A DNA stretch of 64,000 nucleotides from VBDM01 sp035499735 (GTDB lineage: Bacteria > Pseudomonadota > Gammaproteobacteria > Burkholderiales > SG8-39), in NCBI GenBank assembly GCA_035499735.1, contig DATJYC010000051.1, positions 186,001 to 250,000 of the forward strand, written 5' to 3'. Position 1 is the first letter of the stretch, and each line of letters starts with the position of its first letter. Shown one piece after another: positions 27,675-36,467 of the stretch. Under the pieces are notes generated by a model. The model did not search any database. It had not been told where the DNA came from and worked only from the letters and a program-made list of their open reading frames with translations. Made by a program: the position numbers and the translations under genes.

Positions 27675-27703
27675 AGCGTAATTGACGTTTACGTAAACGT
27701 CAA
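27675..27703 (-). promoter_or_regulatory. Predicted sigma-70 promoter of icmF
   Basis: On the minus strand TTGACG (27703-27698) is followed by a 17-base spacer and TACGCT (27680-27675), about 25 bases before the icmF ATG. The -35 match is five of six. The whole -35 and spacer lie inside the 22-bp palindrome, so a bound regulator would block polymerase. Confidence 0.55.
27682..27703. promoter_or_regulatory. Perfect 22-bp palindromic operator between icmF and the usp gene
   Basis: The half-site TTGACGTTTAC at 27682-27692 is followed directly by its exact reverse complement GTAAACGTCAA at 27693-27703. Perfect dyads of this kind in front of acyl-CoA catabolic genes are typical of repressors such as LiuR, LiuQ or PsrA/FadR-type TetR proteins, several of which use ACGT-containing palindromes. 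The actual regulator is not encoded in the window. It could control icmF and perhaps the divergent stress gene. Confidence 0.7.
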
Positions 27704-27772
27704 ACTAGTGCGGCGCCGTATTATAAGATTCGGCTGCGCCGCAGCCGCGCGCGCGCACGCCAAGGGACCATA

Positions 27773-28195
27773 GTGAAGATACTCATCGCAGCAGACGGGT
27801 CGGAGCATACCCGGCGCACCGTCGCCTACGTCGTCAAGCATCTTGACCTCCTCGGGGCCAAGCCCGAAATCCACCTGATCCACGTGCGGCCCCCGCTTCC
27901 CGGACGGGCCGCGGCGGCCCTGGGGCCGAGTATAGTCCGCCGCTACCACAGCGAGCAGACCCGGAAGGCTCTGGCCGCGTCCAAACGAATCCTGGGCCGC
28001 GCCAAGGTGCCCTACAAGGAGGTGCAGATGGTGGGGGACGCCGGGGAGCGTATCGCGACCTACGCGAAAAAAGGCAAGTTCTCGCTGATTGTGCTCGGAT
28101 CGCGCGGCCACAGCGCGCTCGGCAATCTGCTGCTCGGATCGGTCGCGTCCAAGGTGCTGGCCGGCTGCAAGGTGCCGGCCCTCATCATCCGCTAG
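27773..28195 (+). CDS. Universal stress protein UspA family
   Basis: A 140-residue single-domain Usp. It begins MKILIAADGSEHTRRTVAYV and ends with the nucleotide-binding signature GSRGHSALGNLLLGSVASKV (G-2x-G-9x-GS), so it belongs to the ATP-binding class. The GTG start at 27773 gives the standard N-terminus. It is transcribed divergently from icmF; the palindrome lies in their shared 121-base gap. The stop overlaps the end of the convergent small periplasmic gene by four bases. Confidence 0.92.
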   Translation: MKILIAADGSEHTRRTVAYVVKHLDLLGAKPEIHLIHVRPPLPGRAAAALGPSIVRRYHSEQTRKALAASKRILGRAKVPYKEVQMVGDAGERIATYAKKGKFSLIVLGSRGHSALGNLLLGSVASKVLAGCKVPALIIR

Positions 28196-28653
28196 GGGTG
28201 CCGGTGCTCGAACCGCAGCTCGGTCGTGCTCGTGGTGTCCGGCAGCCGGATCTGCACCGTGATGCGGAAGGTGCCCGAGCCCGCCATGCGGAAGAAATTG
28301 CCGTAAGTCACCGCGTTCGCCACCTGCATCGGCTGGAGCGCCTTCTCCTCGCTGGTCAGGCCGACCTCTTCGACGCGCGCCCTTACCTGGGCGTTGGTGA
28401 CCCGCTGCCCAGTTCTTGTGTCGAAGATCGCCACCATCACGTGGTACATCGACTTGCCAGACGGCAGGCCGCCGTGCATCTGGCGCACGGCGTCTTCCTC
28501 GGGGCGGCCGCGGAGGGTCTCCGCGGGCACGATGCCGAGGTCCACTCTCAGTCCCGCGGCCGTCTGGGTCTCGTCGCTGACGTGAGCAGGGACGAGAGAG
28601 GGCAGTCCTGCGAAGGCGATGCAGGCGAACAACTTGAGAGTGCGGATGTTCAT
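28192..28653 (-). CDS. Small periplasmic beta-sandwich protein next to copper ATPase, function unknown
   Basis: A 153-residue protein with signal peptide ending at VPAHVSDE. The mature part is strand-rich, with YHVMVAIFDTRTGQRVTNAQ and a GTFRITVQIRLP end resembling FixH/YtkA-like Ig-type domains. Several histidines and methionines (RQMHGG, MYHVMV, RFEHRHP) could bind copper. It follows the copper P-type ATPase by 23 bases on the same strand, so a periplasmic copper-handling role is plausible. No named family can be assigned with confidence. Confidence 0.7.
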   Translation of the reverse strand: MNIRTLKLFACIAFAGLPSLVPAHVSDETQTAAGLRVDLGIVPAETLRGRPEEDAVRQMHGGLPSGKSMYHVMVAIFDTRTGQRVTNAQVRARVEEVGLTSEEKALQPMQVANAVTYGNFFRMAGSGTFRITVQIRLPDTTSTTELRFEHRHP

Positions 28654-28676
28654 GGCTCCTCCTTAACGACGTCGGT

Positions 28677-31046
28677 TCAAAGTTTCACCCGGCGCAGGCG
28701 CAGCGCGTTGGTCACGACCGACACGGAGCTCGAGGCCATCGCGGCACCGGCGAAGATCGGCGACAGCAGCAACCCGAAAACGGGGTAAAGAACGCCCGCG
28801 GCCAGCGGCACGCCGAGCGCGTTGTAGACCAAGGCGAAAAACAGGTTCTGCTTGACGTTGCGCATGGTGGCGCGCGACAGGCGGACCGCCTTGACGATGC
28901 CGCGCAGGTCGCCCTTCACCAGGGTCACGCCGCCGCTCTCGATCGCAACGTCGGTCCCCGTGCCCATCGCAATGCCGACATTCGCTTGCGCGAGCGCGGG
29001 CGCGTCGTTGATGCCATCGCCGGCCATGGCCACCGCGCGCCGCTGCCCCTGTAGCCGCTTGATCGCCTCGACTTTCTGCGCGGGCAGCACCTCGGCGATC
29101 ACCTCGTCGATGCCGAGTTGCCGGCCGACCGATTCTGCGGTCTTGCGCGAGTCGCCCGAAAGCATGACGACGCGGACGCCTTCGAATTGCAGTGCCCTGA
29201 TCGCCTCGGGCGTGGTTTCCTTGATGGGATCGGCGACGGCGACCACAGCGACCGTGCGGCCGTCGGCTGCGGCGTAGAGCACGGTCTTGCCTTGCGACCG
29301 GAGCGCATCGGCCTTGCCGGAAAGCGATCCCGGTACAGCGCCCTGCGACTCCATGAAACGGCGGCTTCCGACCACGATCCTTCGTCCGCCGATCTCCCCG
29401 CGTACGCCCTGGCCCGTAACGGACTCGAATTTCTCGACGGGCGACAGGCGCAGGCCGCGCTCTTCCGCGCCCCTGACAATCGCCTGGGCGAGCGGATGCT
29501 CGCTCGCGCGCTCGAGGCTCGCGATGAGCTGCAGCCCCTCGTTCTCGGCGACTCCGTCGACGACGAGATCAACGAGCCGCGGGCTACCGAGCGTCAGCGT
29601 GCCCGTCTTGTCGACAACCAGGGTATCGATCTCGCGCAGCTTCTCCACGGCTTCGGCGTTTCGGAACAGGATCCCGTTCTTTGCCCCCTGGCCCATCGCC
29701 ACCGTGATCGAGATCGGCGTCGCCAGACCCACTGCGCAGGGACAGGCAATGATCAGCACTGCGACCGCGTTGACGACCGCGTAGGTGAGCCTGGGCTCGG
29801 GCCCGAGGAACCACCACACGGTCGCGGTCACGACCGCGACCGTGATCACAGCCTCGACGAAGTACGCGGCAACGAGATCGGCGAGACGCTGCACCGGCGC
29901 GCGCGTGCGCTGCGCCTGCGCCACCATGTGCACGATCTGCGAAAGCAGCGTCTCCGCGCCGACCCGCTCGGCACGGACAACCAGCGTTCCCCTGCCGTTG
30001 ATCGTCGCGCCGGTCAGCCGGTCGCCGGATTTCTTCGGCACGGGAACGGGCTCACCGGTGATCATCGATTCGTCCACGTTGGAAGACCCTTCGAGGCATG
30101 TTCCGTCCACGGGCACCTTCTCCCCGGGGCGCACGCGCAGCCGGTCGCCGACCTGGACTTCGGCGAGAAGCACCTCGACCTCGCGCCCATCGGCCTCGAT
30201 GCGCGTCGCCGTGTTGGGCGCGAGCGCGAGCAGCTCACGCAACGCGCGCCTCGTTTCGCCGAGCGCGCGCAGCTGCATGACCTCCCCGAGCAGCACCAGC
30301 GTTACGATCACCGCGGCCGCCTCGAAGTAGGCTCCCACTTGCCCGCTCTCCTCCCGGAATTCCTGCGGGAAGAGGCCCGGGGCGAACACCGCCGCGACGC
30401 TGAACAGCCAGCCGAGCGCGACGCCCAGGCCGATCAACGTGTACATGTTCGGACTGCGGTTCGCGATCGAAAGCGCGAGCTTGCGGAAGAACGGCCAGCC
30501 GCCCCAGAGCACGACGGGCGTGCCGAGCGCGAGCTCGAGATACATCCGCAAGTGCATGGGAATCCCGAAAGGCTGCTTGAGCCCGAAATAGGGCGCCATG
30601 GCGATGACCGCCAGTGGCAGCGTCAGCGCCGCGCTCACCCAGAAGCGCCGCGTCATGCTCCGCAGCTCCGAGTCGTCCTCCTTGGCGCCCGCGACCGGGA
30701 CGAGCGCCATGCCGCACTTGGGGCAATTGCCCGGCGTCGCGCTGCGGACCTCCGGGTGCATCGGGCAGGTGTAGCTCTCGCCCGGCACCGCAGTCGGCGC
30801 CGGCTCCTGATCCGCGGCGGCGTAGTGCCTCGGGTCGGCGGAAAACCTGTCTAGGCAGTGCTTGCTGCAGAAATACCAGGTCGATCCGCCGAAGCTGTGG
30901 GTGTGCTTTGCGGTATTCATCTCGACTGACATGCCGCACACGGGATCGACTGCGCTGTTGCCCGTACCGCGAGATGAGTGCGTGTGTGTGTGCGTGTCCA
31001 CGGCTACCGTCTCTTTTACGCGAATGCGCGAGCGCGCGTTTGACAT
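28677..31046 (-). CDS. copA: Copper-translocating P1B-type ATPase with YHS and heavy-metal-binding N-terminus
   Basis: A 789-residue cation pump. The N-terminus has a threonine/histidine run (THTHTH, 18-23), a YHS domain (DPVCGM at 34-39, FCSKHCLDRF) and a CPMHPEV...CPKCGMALVP metal-binding module (93-117) in place of the usual CxxC HMA domain. The pump core has TGEPVPV, the membrane ACPCAVGLATP (CPC 435-437), DKTGTLT with phosphorylated Asp479, SEHPLA and GDGINDAPAL. AMASSSVSVV in the last helix matches Cu(I) pumps. It exports cytoplasmic copper; silver is also likely. No CueR-type regulator or operator is visible in the 59-base gap before it. Confidence 0.93.
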   Translation of the reverse strand: MSNARSRIRVKETVAVDTHTHTHSSRGTGNSAVDPVCGMSVEMNTAKHTHSFGGSTWYFCSKHCLDRFSADPRHYAAADQEPAPTAVPGESYTCPMHPEVRSATPGNCPKCGMALVPVAGAKEDDSELRSMTRRFWVSAALTLPLAVIAMAPYFGLKQPFGIPMHLRMYLELALGTPVVLWGGWPFFRKLALSIANRSPNMYTLIGLGVALGWLFSVAAVFAPGLFPQEFREESGQVGAYFEAAAVIVTLVLLGEVMQLRALGETRRALRELLALAPNTATRIEADGREVEVLLAEVQVGDRLRVRPGEKVPVDGTCLEGSSNVDESMITGEPVPVPKKSGDRLTGATINGRGTLVVRAERVGAETLLSQIVHMVAQAQRTRAPVQRLADLVAAYFVEAVITVAVVTATVWWFLGPEPRLTYAVVNAVAVLIIACPCAVGLATPISITVAMGQGAKNGILFRNAEAVEKLREIDTLVVDKTGTLTLGSPRLVDLVVDGVAENEGLQLIASLERASEHPLAQAIVRGAEERGLRLSPVEKFESVTGQGVRGEIGGRRIVVGSRRFMESQGAVPGSLSGKADALRSQGKTVLYAAADGRTVAVVAVADPIKETTPEAIRALQFEGVRVVMLSGDSRKTAESVGRQLGIDEVIAEVLPAQKVEAIKRLQGQRRAVAMAGDGINDAPALAQANVGIAMGTGTDVAIESGGVTLVKGDLRGIVKAVRLSRATMRNVKQNLFFALVYNALGVPLAAGVLYPVFGLLLSPIFAGAAMASSSVSVVTNALRLRRVKL
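30978..30997. repeat. Short GT-dinucleotide tract inside copA
   Basis: An almost pure GT run, with 11 uninterrupted bases at 30982-30992, encodes the Thr-His repeat near the N-terminus of the copper ATPase on the minus strand. The run is short; slippage would shift the frame 18-23 codons into the gene. Confidence 0.5.
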
Positions 31047-31105
31047 TGGTCAAACGCCCTCGGGTCGGACGGAACAGAATCAAGGGCGGGCGCTGCCCCG
31101 CCCTC

Positions 31106-32947
31106 CTATTCGACGGTAACGGACTTCGCCAGGTTCCTCGGCTTGTCGACGTCGTTTCCGCGCTCGAGCGCCGTGTGGTAGGCGAGCAGCTGCAGCGGCA
31201 CGGTGTGCAGGATCGGCGAGAGCATCCCCGCGTGGTCGGGCATGCGGATCACGTGGACGCCCTCGGTCGCGACCATGCGCGTGTCCTGGTCCGCGAGCAC
31301 GTGCAGCTCGCCCCCGCGGGCGCGCACTTCTTGGAGATTCGACTTGAGCTTCTCGAGCAGCGCGTCTTTCGGCGCGATCGCGATCACCGGCATCCGCTTG
31401 TCGACGAGCGCGAGAGGCCCGTGCTTGAGCTCCCCGGCGGCGTAGGCCTCGGCATGGATGTAGGAGATCTCCTTGAGCTTGAGCGCTCCCTCCATCGCGA
31501 TGGGATAGTGAATGCCTCTTCCGAGAAACAGGGCGTGCTCGAGCTGGGCGAACTTTTCCGACCACATCCTCAGCTGCGGCTCCAAGTGCAGCACGCTCTC
31601 CAGCGCCCGCGGCAGGTGGCGCAGCGACTGCAGCACCGCGCTCTCGCGGTCGGCCGGCAGCCTGCCGCGGATCTTGGCGAGGATCATGGTGAGCAGCACC
31701 AGCGCCGCGAGCTGGGTCGTGAACGCCTTGGTCGACGCGACGCCGATCTCCGGCCCGGCGCGCGTGAGGAAGCGAAGGTCGGAGGCGCGCACCAGCGCCG
31801 ACTCGGGAACGTTGCAGATCGACAGCGAATAGCGGTGTCCCAGCGACTTGGCGTACTGCAGGGCGGCGATCGTGTCGGCGGTCTCGCCCGACTGGGACAC
31901 GGTGACCACCAGCCCCCTGGGGTTCGGCACCGACTCGCGGTAGCGGTATTCGCTTGCGATCTCGACGTTGCAGGGTATCCCGGCGAGGCCCTCGATCCAG
32001 TAACGCGCGACCATTCCCGCGTGATAGCTCGTGCCGCAGGCGAGGATCAGCACCGAGTCGACGTCGCGCAGGACGCGCTCGGCGTCCGCGCCGAAGAGCT
32101 GCGGCGACACCGACTGCGCGCCTGTGACCATCTCCAGGGTGTTCGCAACTGCCATCGGCTGCTCGAAGATCTCTTTCTGCATGTAGTGGCGATACTGGCC
32201 GAGCTCGACCGCGTCGGCGGTAAGCTGGCTGAGATGGACGGGACGCTCGACCGCGTTCCCCTTCGCGTCGGCGATGCGCACGCCCGCGAGCTCGATCTCG
32301 GCGCAGTCGCCGTCCTCGAGATAGATGATCCGCTGCGTGACCTGGACGAGCGCGGACGTGTCGGAAGCGGCGAAATTCTCGCCGTTCCCGAGGCCGAGGA
32401 GTAGGGGGGCGCCGTGCCGCGCGACCACCAGCCGCGACGGGTCCGACTCGCTCACCACCGCGATCGCGTAGGCGCCAACCAGCTCAACGACGCTCTTCTT
32501 CACCGCGTCGAAGAGCTTCGCGCCCGACTGCAGGTTCGAATGCACCAGGTGCGCGATCACCTCGGTGTCGGTATCGGATACGAACTCGTAGCCCTTGGCG
32601 CGCAGGCGCTTGCGCATCTCCTCGTGGTTCTCGATGATGCCGTTATGCACCACCGATACGCCACCCGAGGTGTGGGGGTGCGCGTTCCTCTCCGAGGGCA
32701 CGCCGTGGGTCGCCCAGCGCGTGTGCGCGATGCCGACCTCGCCCGAGATTCCCTGCGCTCCCGCGAGCTTCTCCAGCTCCGCGACGCGGCCGGTCGAGCG
32801 CACCCGCTGGAGCGCCGTACGGCCCGGCTTGCCGTCCATCACGGCGATCCCGGCGGAATCGTAGCCGCGGTACTCCAGCCGCTTCAGCCCCTCGATGAGG
32901 ATGGGAACGACGTTACGCTTCGCAACCGCTCCGACGATTCCGCACAC
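31106..32947 (-). CDS. glmS: Glutamine-fructose-6-phosphate aminotransferase (isomerizing)
   Basis: A 613-residue enzyme that makes glucosamine-6-phosphate for cell wall and LPS. The GTG start at 32947 puts the nucleophile Cys right after the initiator (CGIVGAVAKRNVVPIL). The glutaminase domain shows YRGYDSAGIA, HTRWATHG and the NGIIENH loop. Two SIS sugar-isomerase domains follow with CGTSYHAG, SQSGETADT and the C-terminal KPRNLAKSVTVE characteristic of GlmS. It starts 8 bases after the glmU stop, so the two amino-sugar genes form an operon. I see no glmS ribozyme, as expected outside Firmicutes. Confidence 0.97.
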   Translation of the reverse strand: MCGIVGAVAKRNVVPILIEGLKRLEYRGYDSAGIAVMDGKPGRTALQRVRSTGRVAELEKLAGAQGISGEVGIAHTRWATHGVPSERNAHPHTSGGVSVVHNGIIENHEEMRKRLRAKGYEFVSDTDTEVIAHLVHSNLQSGAKLFDAVKKSVVELVGAYAIAVVSESDPSRLVVARHGAPLLLGLGNGENFAASDTSALVQVTQRIIYLEDGDCAEIELAGVRIADAKGNAVERPVHLSQLTADAVELGQYRHYMQKEIFEQPMAVANTLEMVTGAQSVSPQLFGADAERVLRDVDSVLILACGTSYHAGMVARYWIEGLAGIPCNVEIASEYRYRESVPNPRGLVVTVSQSGETADTIAALQYAKSLGHRYSLSICNVPESALVRASDLRFLTRAGPEIGVASTKAFTTQLAALVLLTMILAKIRGRLPADRESAVLQSLRHLPRALESVLHLEPQLRMWSEKFAQLEHALFLGRGIHYPIAMEGALKLKEISYIHAEAYAAGELKHGPLALVDKRMPVIAIAPKDALLEKLKSNLQEVRARGGELHVLADQDTRMVATEGVHVIRMPDHAGMLSPILHTVPLQLLAYHTALERGNDVDKPRNLAKSVTVE

Positions 32948-32955
32948 GTTCGCCT

Positions 32956-34317
32956 CTATTTCTTGATCTTGACCGGCCGCTTCCAGCCCGGGACGCTCAC
33001 CTGCTTGGCTCGCGAAAGCGTGAGCTCTCCAGGCGGGGCGTCCTTCGTGAGAGTCGTGCCGGCGCCCAAGGTCGCGCCCCGGCCCACGCGGACCGGCGCA
33101 ACCAGCTGGGTGTCCGACCCTATGAAGACGTCGTCTTCGATGACGGTGCGGTGCTTGTTCGCGCCGTCGTAGTTGCACACGATCGTACCCGCACCCACGT
33201 TGACGTTCCGTCCGACCTCGCTGTCGCCGATGTAGGCCAGGTGATTGGCCTTGGAACCCTCGCCTATGGTGCTCGCCTTGATCTCGACGAAGTTTCCGAT
33301 GTGCACCTGCGCGGCGAGCTGCGAGCGCGTTCCGGGCCGAAGGCGAGCGTAGGGACCTATGTGGCAGTCGGCGCCGATGTCCGCGTCCTCGAGGTAGCAG
33401 AAGGGCTCGATGCGAGTCCCCGGTCCCACGCTCACGTTCCTCAGCACGCAGTTTGCGCCGACGGCGGTCCCGTCGCCGAGCCTGACCTCGCCCTCGAAAA
33501 CGCAGTTGACGTCGATCGACACGTCCGCTCCGCACACGAGGCTGCCGCGCACGTCGCAGCGCGAAGGATCGGCGATCATCGTTCCCTTGTCCAGCAGCGC
33601 CGTGGCCAGCCTGCGCTGATGGAAGCGCTCGAGCTCCGCAAGCTGCGGTCTGCTGTTCACGCCCAGCGTCTCCCAGGCGTCCCCAGCCTGGATCGCGGCC
33701 ACGGGCACCCGCTCCCTGGTCGCCAGCGTGACAATGTCGGTGAGGTAGTATTCTTTCTGCGCGTTGTTGTTCCGCAACCTCGCGAGCCAGCCCTTCAACT
33801 TCTTGGTGGGCGCTACGATGATCCCAGTGTTGATCTCGCGCAGCTCGCGCTGCTTCGCGCTCGCGTCCTTCTCCTCGACGATGCCCAGCACTCGGTTGCC
33901 CTTGCGCAGGATGCGCCCGTAGCCGGCGGGGTTGTCGAGCGTCGCGGTGAGAACCCCGACTCCCTTCCCCGCCGCCTCGATCAGGCGCGCGAGCGTCTCG
34001 GATCGGATGAGGGGAACATCGCCGTAGAGGACCAGTGTCGGCCAGCGTTCGTCTAGGTGCGGAACCGCTTGCATCACCGCATGGCCGGTCCCCATCTGGG
34101 GCTGCTGCAGCACCCAGACCGCCCCGTTGTCTCCCAGCGCCTCGCGCACGGCCTCGCCCCCGTGGCCATAGACGACGCAGACCGTCTTCGGCGCGAGCTG
34201 CTTTGCCGTGTCGAGGACGTGCCAGAGGAGCGGCCGGCCTGCCAGCGCGTGCAGTACCTTCGGAGTGCGCGACTGCATGCGCTTGCCCACCCCTGCGGCG
34301 AGGATGACGATATTCAC
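32956..34317 (-). CDS. glmU: Bifunctional GlmU: glucosamine-1-phosphate acetyltransferase / UDP-GlcNAc pyrophosphorylase
   Basis: A 453-residue bifunctional enzyme. The N-terminal nucleotidyltransferase has LAAGVGKRMQSRTPKVLH, LQQPQMGTGHAV and VLYGDVPL. The C-terminal left-handed beta helix shows hexapeptide repeats and the acetyltransferase stretch IGNFVEIKASTIGEGSKAN-H with NYDGANKHRT. It makes UDP-GlcNAc from the GlmS product after GlmM. It is divergent from the DUF4124 gene across a 115-base gap. Confidence 0.97.
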   Translation of the reverse strand: MNIVILAAGVGKRMQSRTPKVLHALAGRPLLWHVLDTAKQLAPKTVCVVYGHGGEAVREALGDNGAVWVLQQPQMGTGHAVMQAVPHLDERWPTLVLYGDVPLIRSETLARLIEAAGKGVGVLTATLDNPAGYGRILRKGNRVLGIVEEKDASAKQRELREINTGIIVAPTKKLKGWLARLRNNNAQKEYYLTDIVTLATRERVPVAAIQAGDAWETLGVNSRPQLAELERFHQRRLATALLDKGTMIADPSRCDVRGSLVCGADVSIDVNCVFEGEVRLGDGTAVGANCVLRNVSVGPGTRIEPFCYLEDADIGADCHIGPYARLRPGTRSQLAAQVHIGNFVEIKASTIGEGSKANHLAYIGDSEVGRNVNVGAGTIVCNYDGANKHRTVIEDDVFIGSDTQLVAPVRVGRGATLGAGTTLTKDAPPGELTLSRAKQVSVPGWKRPVKIKK

Positions 34318-34432
34318 GAAAACCGGAGTGAATTCAGCTGGATGCGTGATGTTAGCACGGCTTGCCCGCGGTGTACGGACCCGCGGGTGAGAAAAGGTGT
34401 AATCTCACCGAAGACGAAGGTCGTTAACGTTC

Positions 34433-34990
34433 GTGCGCCGGCTCATACTATCATCGGCTCTGGCTTCGGCACTCGCTTTCGCGGCGCCACCTCTGCTCGC
34501 GCAAGTGTACAAGTGGGTCGACGAGAAGGGCGTGGTCAACTACTCCAACGAGGCGCCCGCCAACGCCAAGGCGACCCAGCTAGACCCGAAGGCCTCGAGA
34601 CTCTCGATAATCGGCACCGATGACGCGCTGACACAAGCGCGGGTCCCGAGCGCTAACGAGAGTGCGCTCGCCGAGAAAATCGACCGCCTGGAGCGGAAGC
34701 TGGACGCGGAGCGCTATGTGCGGGGCGCGGCGGATGCGCAGGTGCAGGCGGCCGCGGACTCCTGGTACCAGCAATGCCTGCGCGACCGCCGGGTCGACTG
34801 CGACTACGCGGGAATGGATCCCTACTACTCCGCATACGGTCCGTACTACGGCTACTGGCCCGTCGTCGCCACCAAGAGGCACTCGTTCCGGAACCAGGTA
34901 ATGCACCATCGACCTATTGCGGCGCCCAGGCAGGGGGGGCGCGCAGCGTTCGCCCCGGCCCGCTCCGTCGCCGCCGCGCGACAGATGTAG
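34433..34990 (+). CDS. Exported DUF4124-domain protein
   Basis: A 185-residue protein with a signal peptide (LASALAFAAPPLLAQ) directly followed by the DUF4124 core VYKWVDEKGVVNYSNEAP. A short coiled-coil-like helix (LAEKIDRLERKLDAE) comes next, then a tyrosine/glycine-rich stretch (DPYYSAYGPYYGYW) and a basic end. GTG at 34433 is the start. DUF4124 proteins are common in Beta- and Gammaproteobacteria and lack a known function. It is convergent with gltD, with only 13 bases between the stops. Confidence 0.82.
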   Translation: MRRLILSSALASALAFAAPPLLAQVYKWVDEKGVVNYSNEAPANAKATQLDPKASRLSIIGTDDALTQARVPSANESALAEKIDRLERKLDAERYVRGAADAQVQAAADSWYQQCLRDRRVDCDYAGMDPYYSAYGPYYGYWPVVATKRHSFRNQVMHHRPIAAPRQGGRAAFAPARSVAAARQM

Positions 34991-35003
34991 CAGCCCCGCC
35001 ACG

Positions 35004-36467
35004 TCAGCGCGGGAGTTCGGAGAATCCGGTCAGAAATTCGTCTACCGCCCTGGCGCATTGGCGGCCTTCACGGATCGCCCAGACAACCAGGGACTGACCG
35101 CGGCGCATGTCGCCCGCGGTGAACACCTTGGGAACGGAAGTCGCGTAGCAGCCCTTGCCTTCGGTGCTCGCCTTGGCGTTGCCGCGCGCATCCTTTTGCA
35201 CTCCGAACGCGTCGAGCACCGATTGCACCGGCGAGACGAAGCCCATTGCGAGCAGGACGAGGTCCGCCGGCAAGACCGCCTCCGAGCCCGACACCTCGCT
35301 CACCCTGCCGTCCTTCCATTCGAGCCTGATCGTCCTCAGGGCCTTCACTCTGCCGTTTTCTCCGACGAATTCCTTCGTGGCGATGGACCAGTCGCGCGTC
35401 ACGCCTTCCTCGTGGGATGATGAAGTGCGCAGGCGCGTCGGCCAGTAGGGCCAGACGGGATTGTTCTCGGGATCGGGGGGCATCGGCAGCAGCTCGAACT
35501 GCGTGACCGACCTGGCGCCGTGGCGGTTGGACGTGCCGACGCAGTCGCTGCCCGTGTCGCCGCCGCCGATCACGACGACCTGCTTGCCGCTCGCCCACAG
35601 CTCGGGGACGCCCCGGTCGCCGGCAACGCGCCTGTTCTGAAGAGGCAGGAACTCCATCGCGTAGTGCACTCCGTCGAGCGAGCGGCCGGGGATGGGCAGA
35701 TCGCGCGGCTGCTCGGAACCGCCCGAGAGCACGACGGCATCGAACTCCGCCAGGACTCTCTCCGGTGGGAGCACCTCGGTCGCCCAATCGGTCACGCCCT
35801 TGCCCGGCCGTTCCTTGCCGACGAACACGCCGGAGCGGAAGCTCACGCCCTCTGCGTGCATCTGAGCCAGGCGCCGGTCGATCAGCGATTTCTCCATCTT
35901 GAAATCCGGTATCCCGTAGCGGAGCAGGCCGCCTATGCGGTCGTTCTTTTCAAAGACGGTGACCTCGTGCCCGGCGCGGGCGAGCTGCTGCGCGCAGGCG
36001 AGGCCTGCGGGCCCCGAGCCCACCACCGCGACCTTCTTGCCGCTGCGGTGGTGCGCCGGCTGCGGCTTCACCAACCCCGACTCCCACGCCTTGTCGACGA
36101 TGGCGTGCTCGATCGACTTGATCCCCACCGGTTCGGCGTTGATGCGCAGCACGCACGCCTCCTCGCAGGGTGCGGGGCAAACCCGCCCGGTGAATTCCGG
36201 AAAGTTGTTGGTCGAATGCAGCGTCTCGATCGCACGCTTCCAGTCCTGCTTCCAGACGAGGTCGTTCCAGTCGGGAATGATGTTGCTGACCGGGCAGCCC
36301 GACATGCAGAAGGGCGTGCCGCAGTCCATGCAGCGCGCGCCCTGGATCCGGGCTTCCTCGTCGGTGAGGTGCAGGACGAACTCGCGGTAGTGCTTCTTCC
36401 GCAGCTCCTTGTCTTCGGTCGCTTCCGCGAGGCGCTGGTACTCGAGGAAGCCCGTGACCTTCCCCAT
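35004..36467 (-). CDS. gltD: Glutamate synthase (NADPH) small subunit
   Basis: A 487-residue FAD protein that passes electrons from NADPH to the large subunit. The N-terminus has the two cysteine clusters CMDCGTPFCMSGCP and CPAPCEEACV for [4Fe-4S] centres. Rossmann motifs follow: VVGSGPAGLACAQQLARAG (FAD) and VVVIGGGDTGSDCVGTS (NADPH), and the late TAGDMRRGQSLVVWAI that closes the FAD site. The ATG overlaps the gltB stop by one base (TGATG), so subunits are made in step. Confidence 0.96.
   Translation of the reverse strand: MGKVTGFLEYQRLAEATEDKELRKKHYREFVLHLTDEEARIQGARCMDCGTPFCMSGCPVSNIIPDWNDLVWKQDWKRAIETLHSTNNFPEFTGRVCPAPCEEACVLRINAEPVGIKSIEHAIVDKAWESGLVKPQPAHHRSGKKVAVVGSGPAGLACAQQLARAGHEVTVFEKNDRIGGLLRYGIPDFKMEKSLIDRRLAQMHAEGVSFRSGVFVGKERPGKGVTDWATEVLPPERVLAEFDAVVLSGGSEQPRDLPIPGRSLDGVHYAMEFLPLQNRRVAGDRGVPELWASGKQVVVIGGGDTGSDCVGTSNRHGARSVTQFELLPMPPDPENNPVWPYWPTRLRTSSSHEEGVTRDWSIATKEFVGENGRVKALRTIRLEWKDGRVSEVSGSEAVLPADLVLLAMGFVSPVQSVLDAFGVQKDARGNAKASTEGKGCYATSVPKVFTAGDMRRGQSLVVWAIREGRQCARAVDEFLTGFSELPR

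Noticed and set aside
31047..31105. CueR-type operator before copA
   Set aside because: I looked for a spaced dyad with a 19-base promoter spacer and saw none in the 59-base gap.
31047..32947. glmS ribozyme
   Set aside because: The upstream gap of 8 bases to glmU cannot hold it, and the ribozyme belongs to Gram-positive bacteria.
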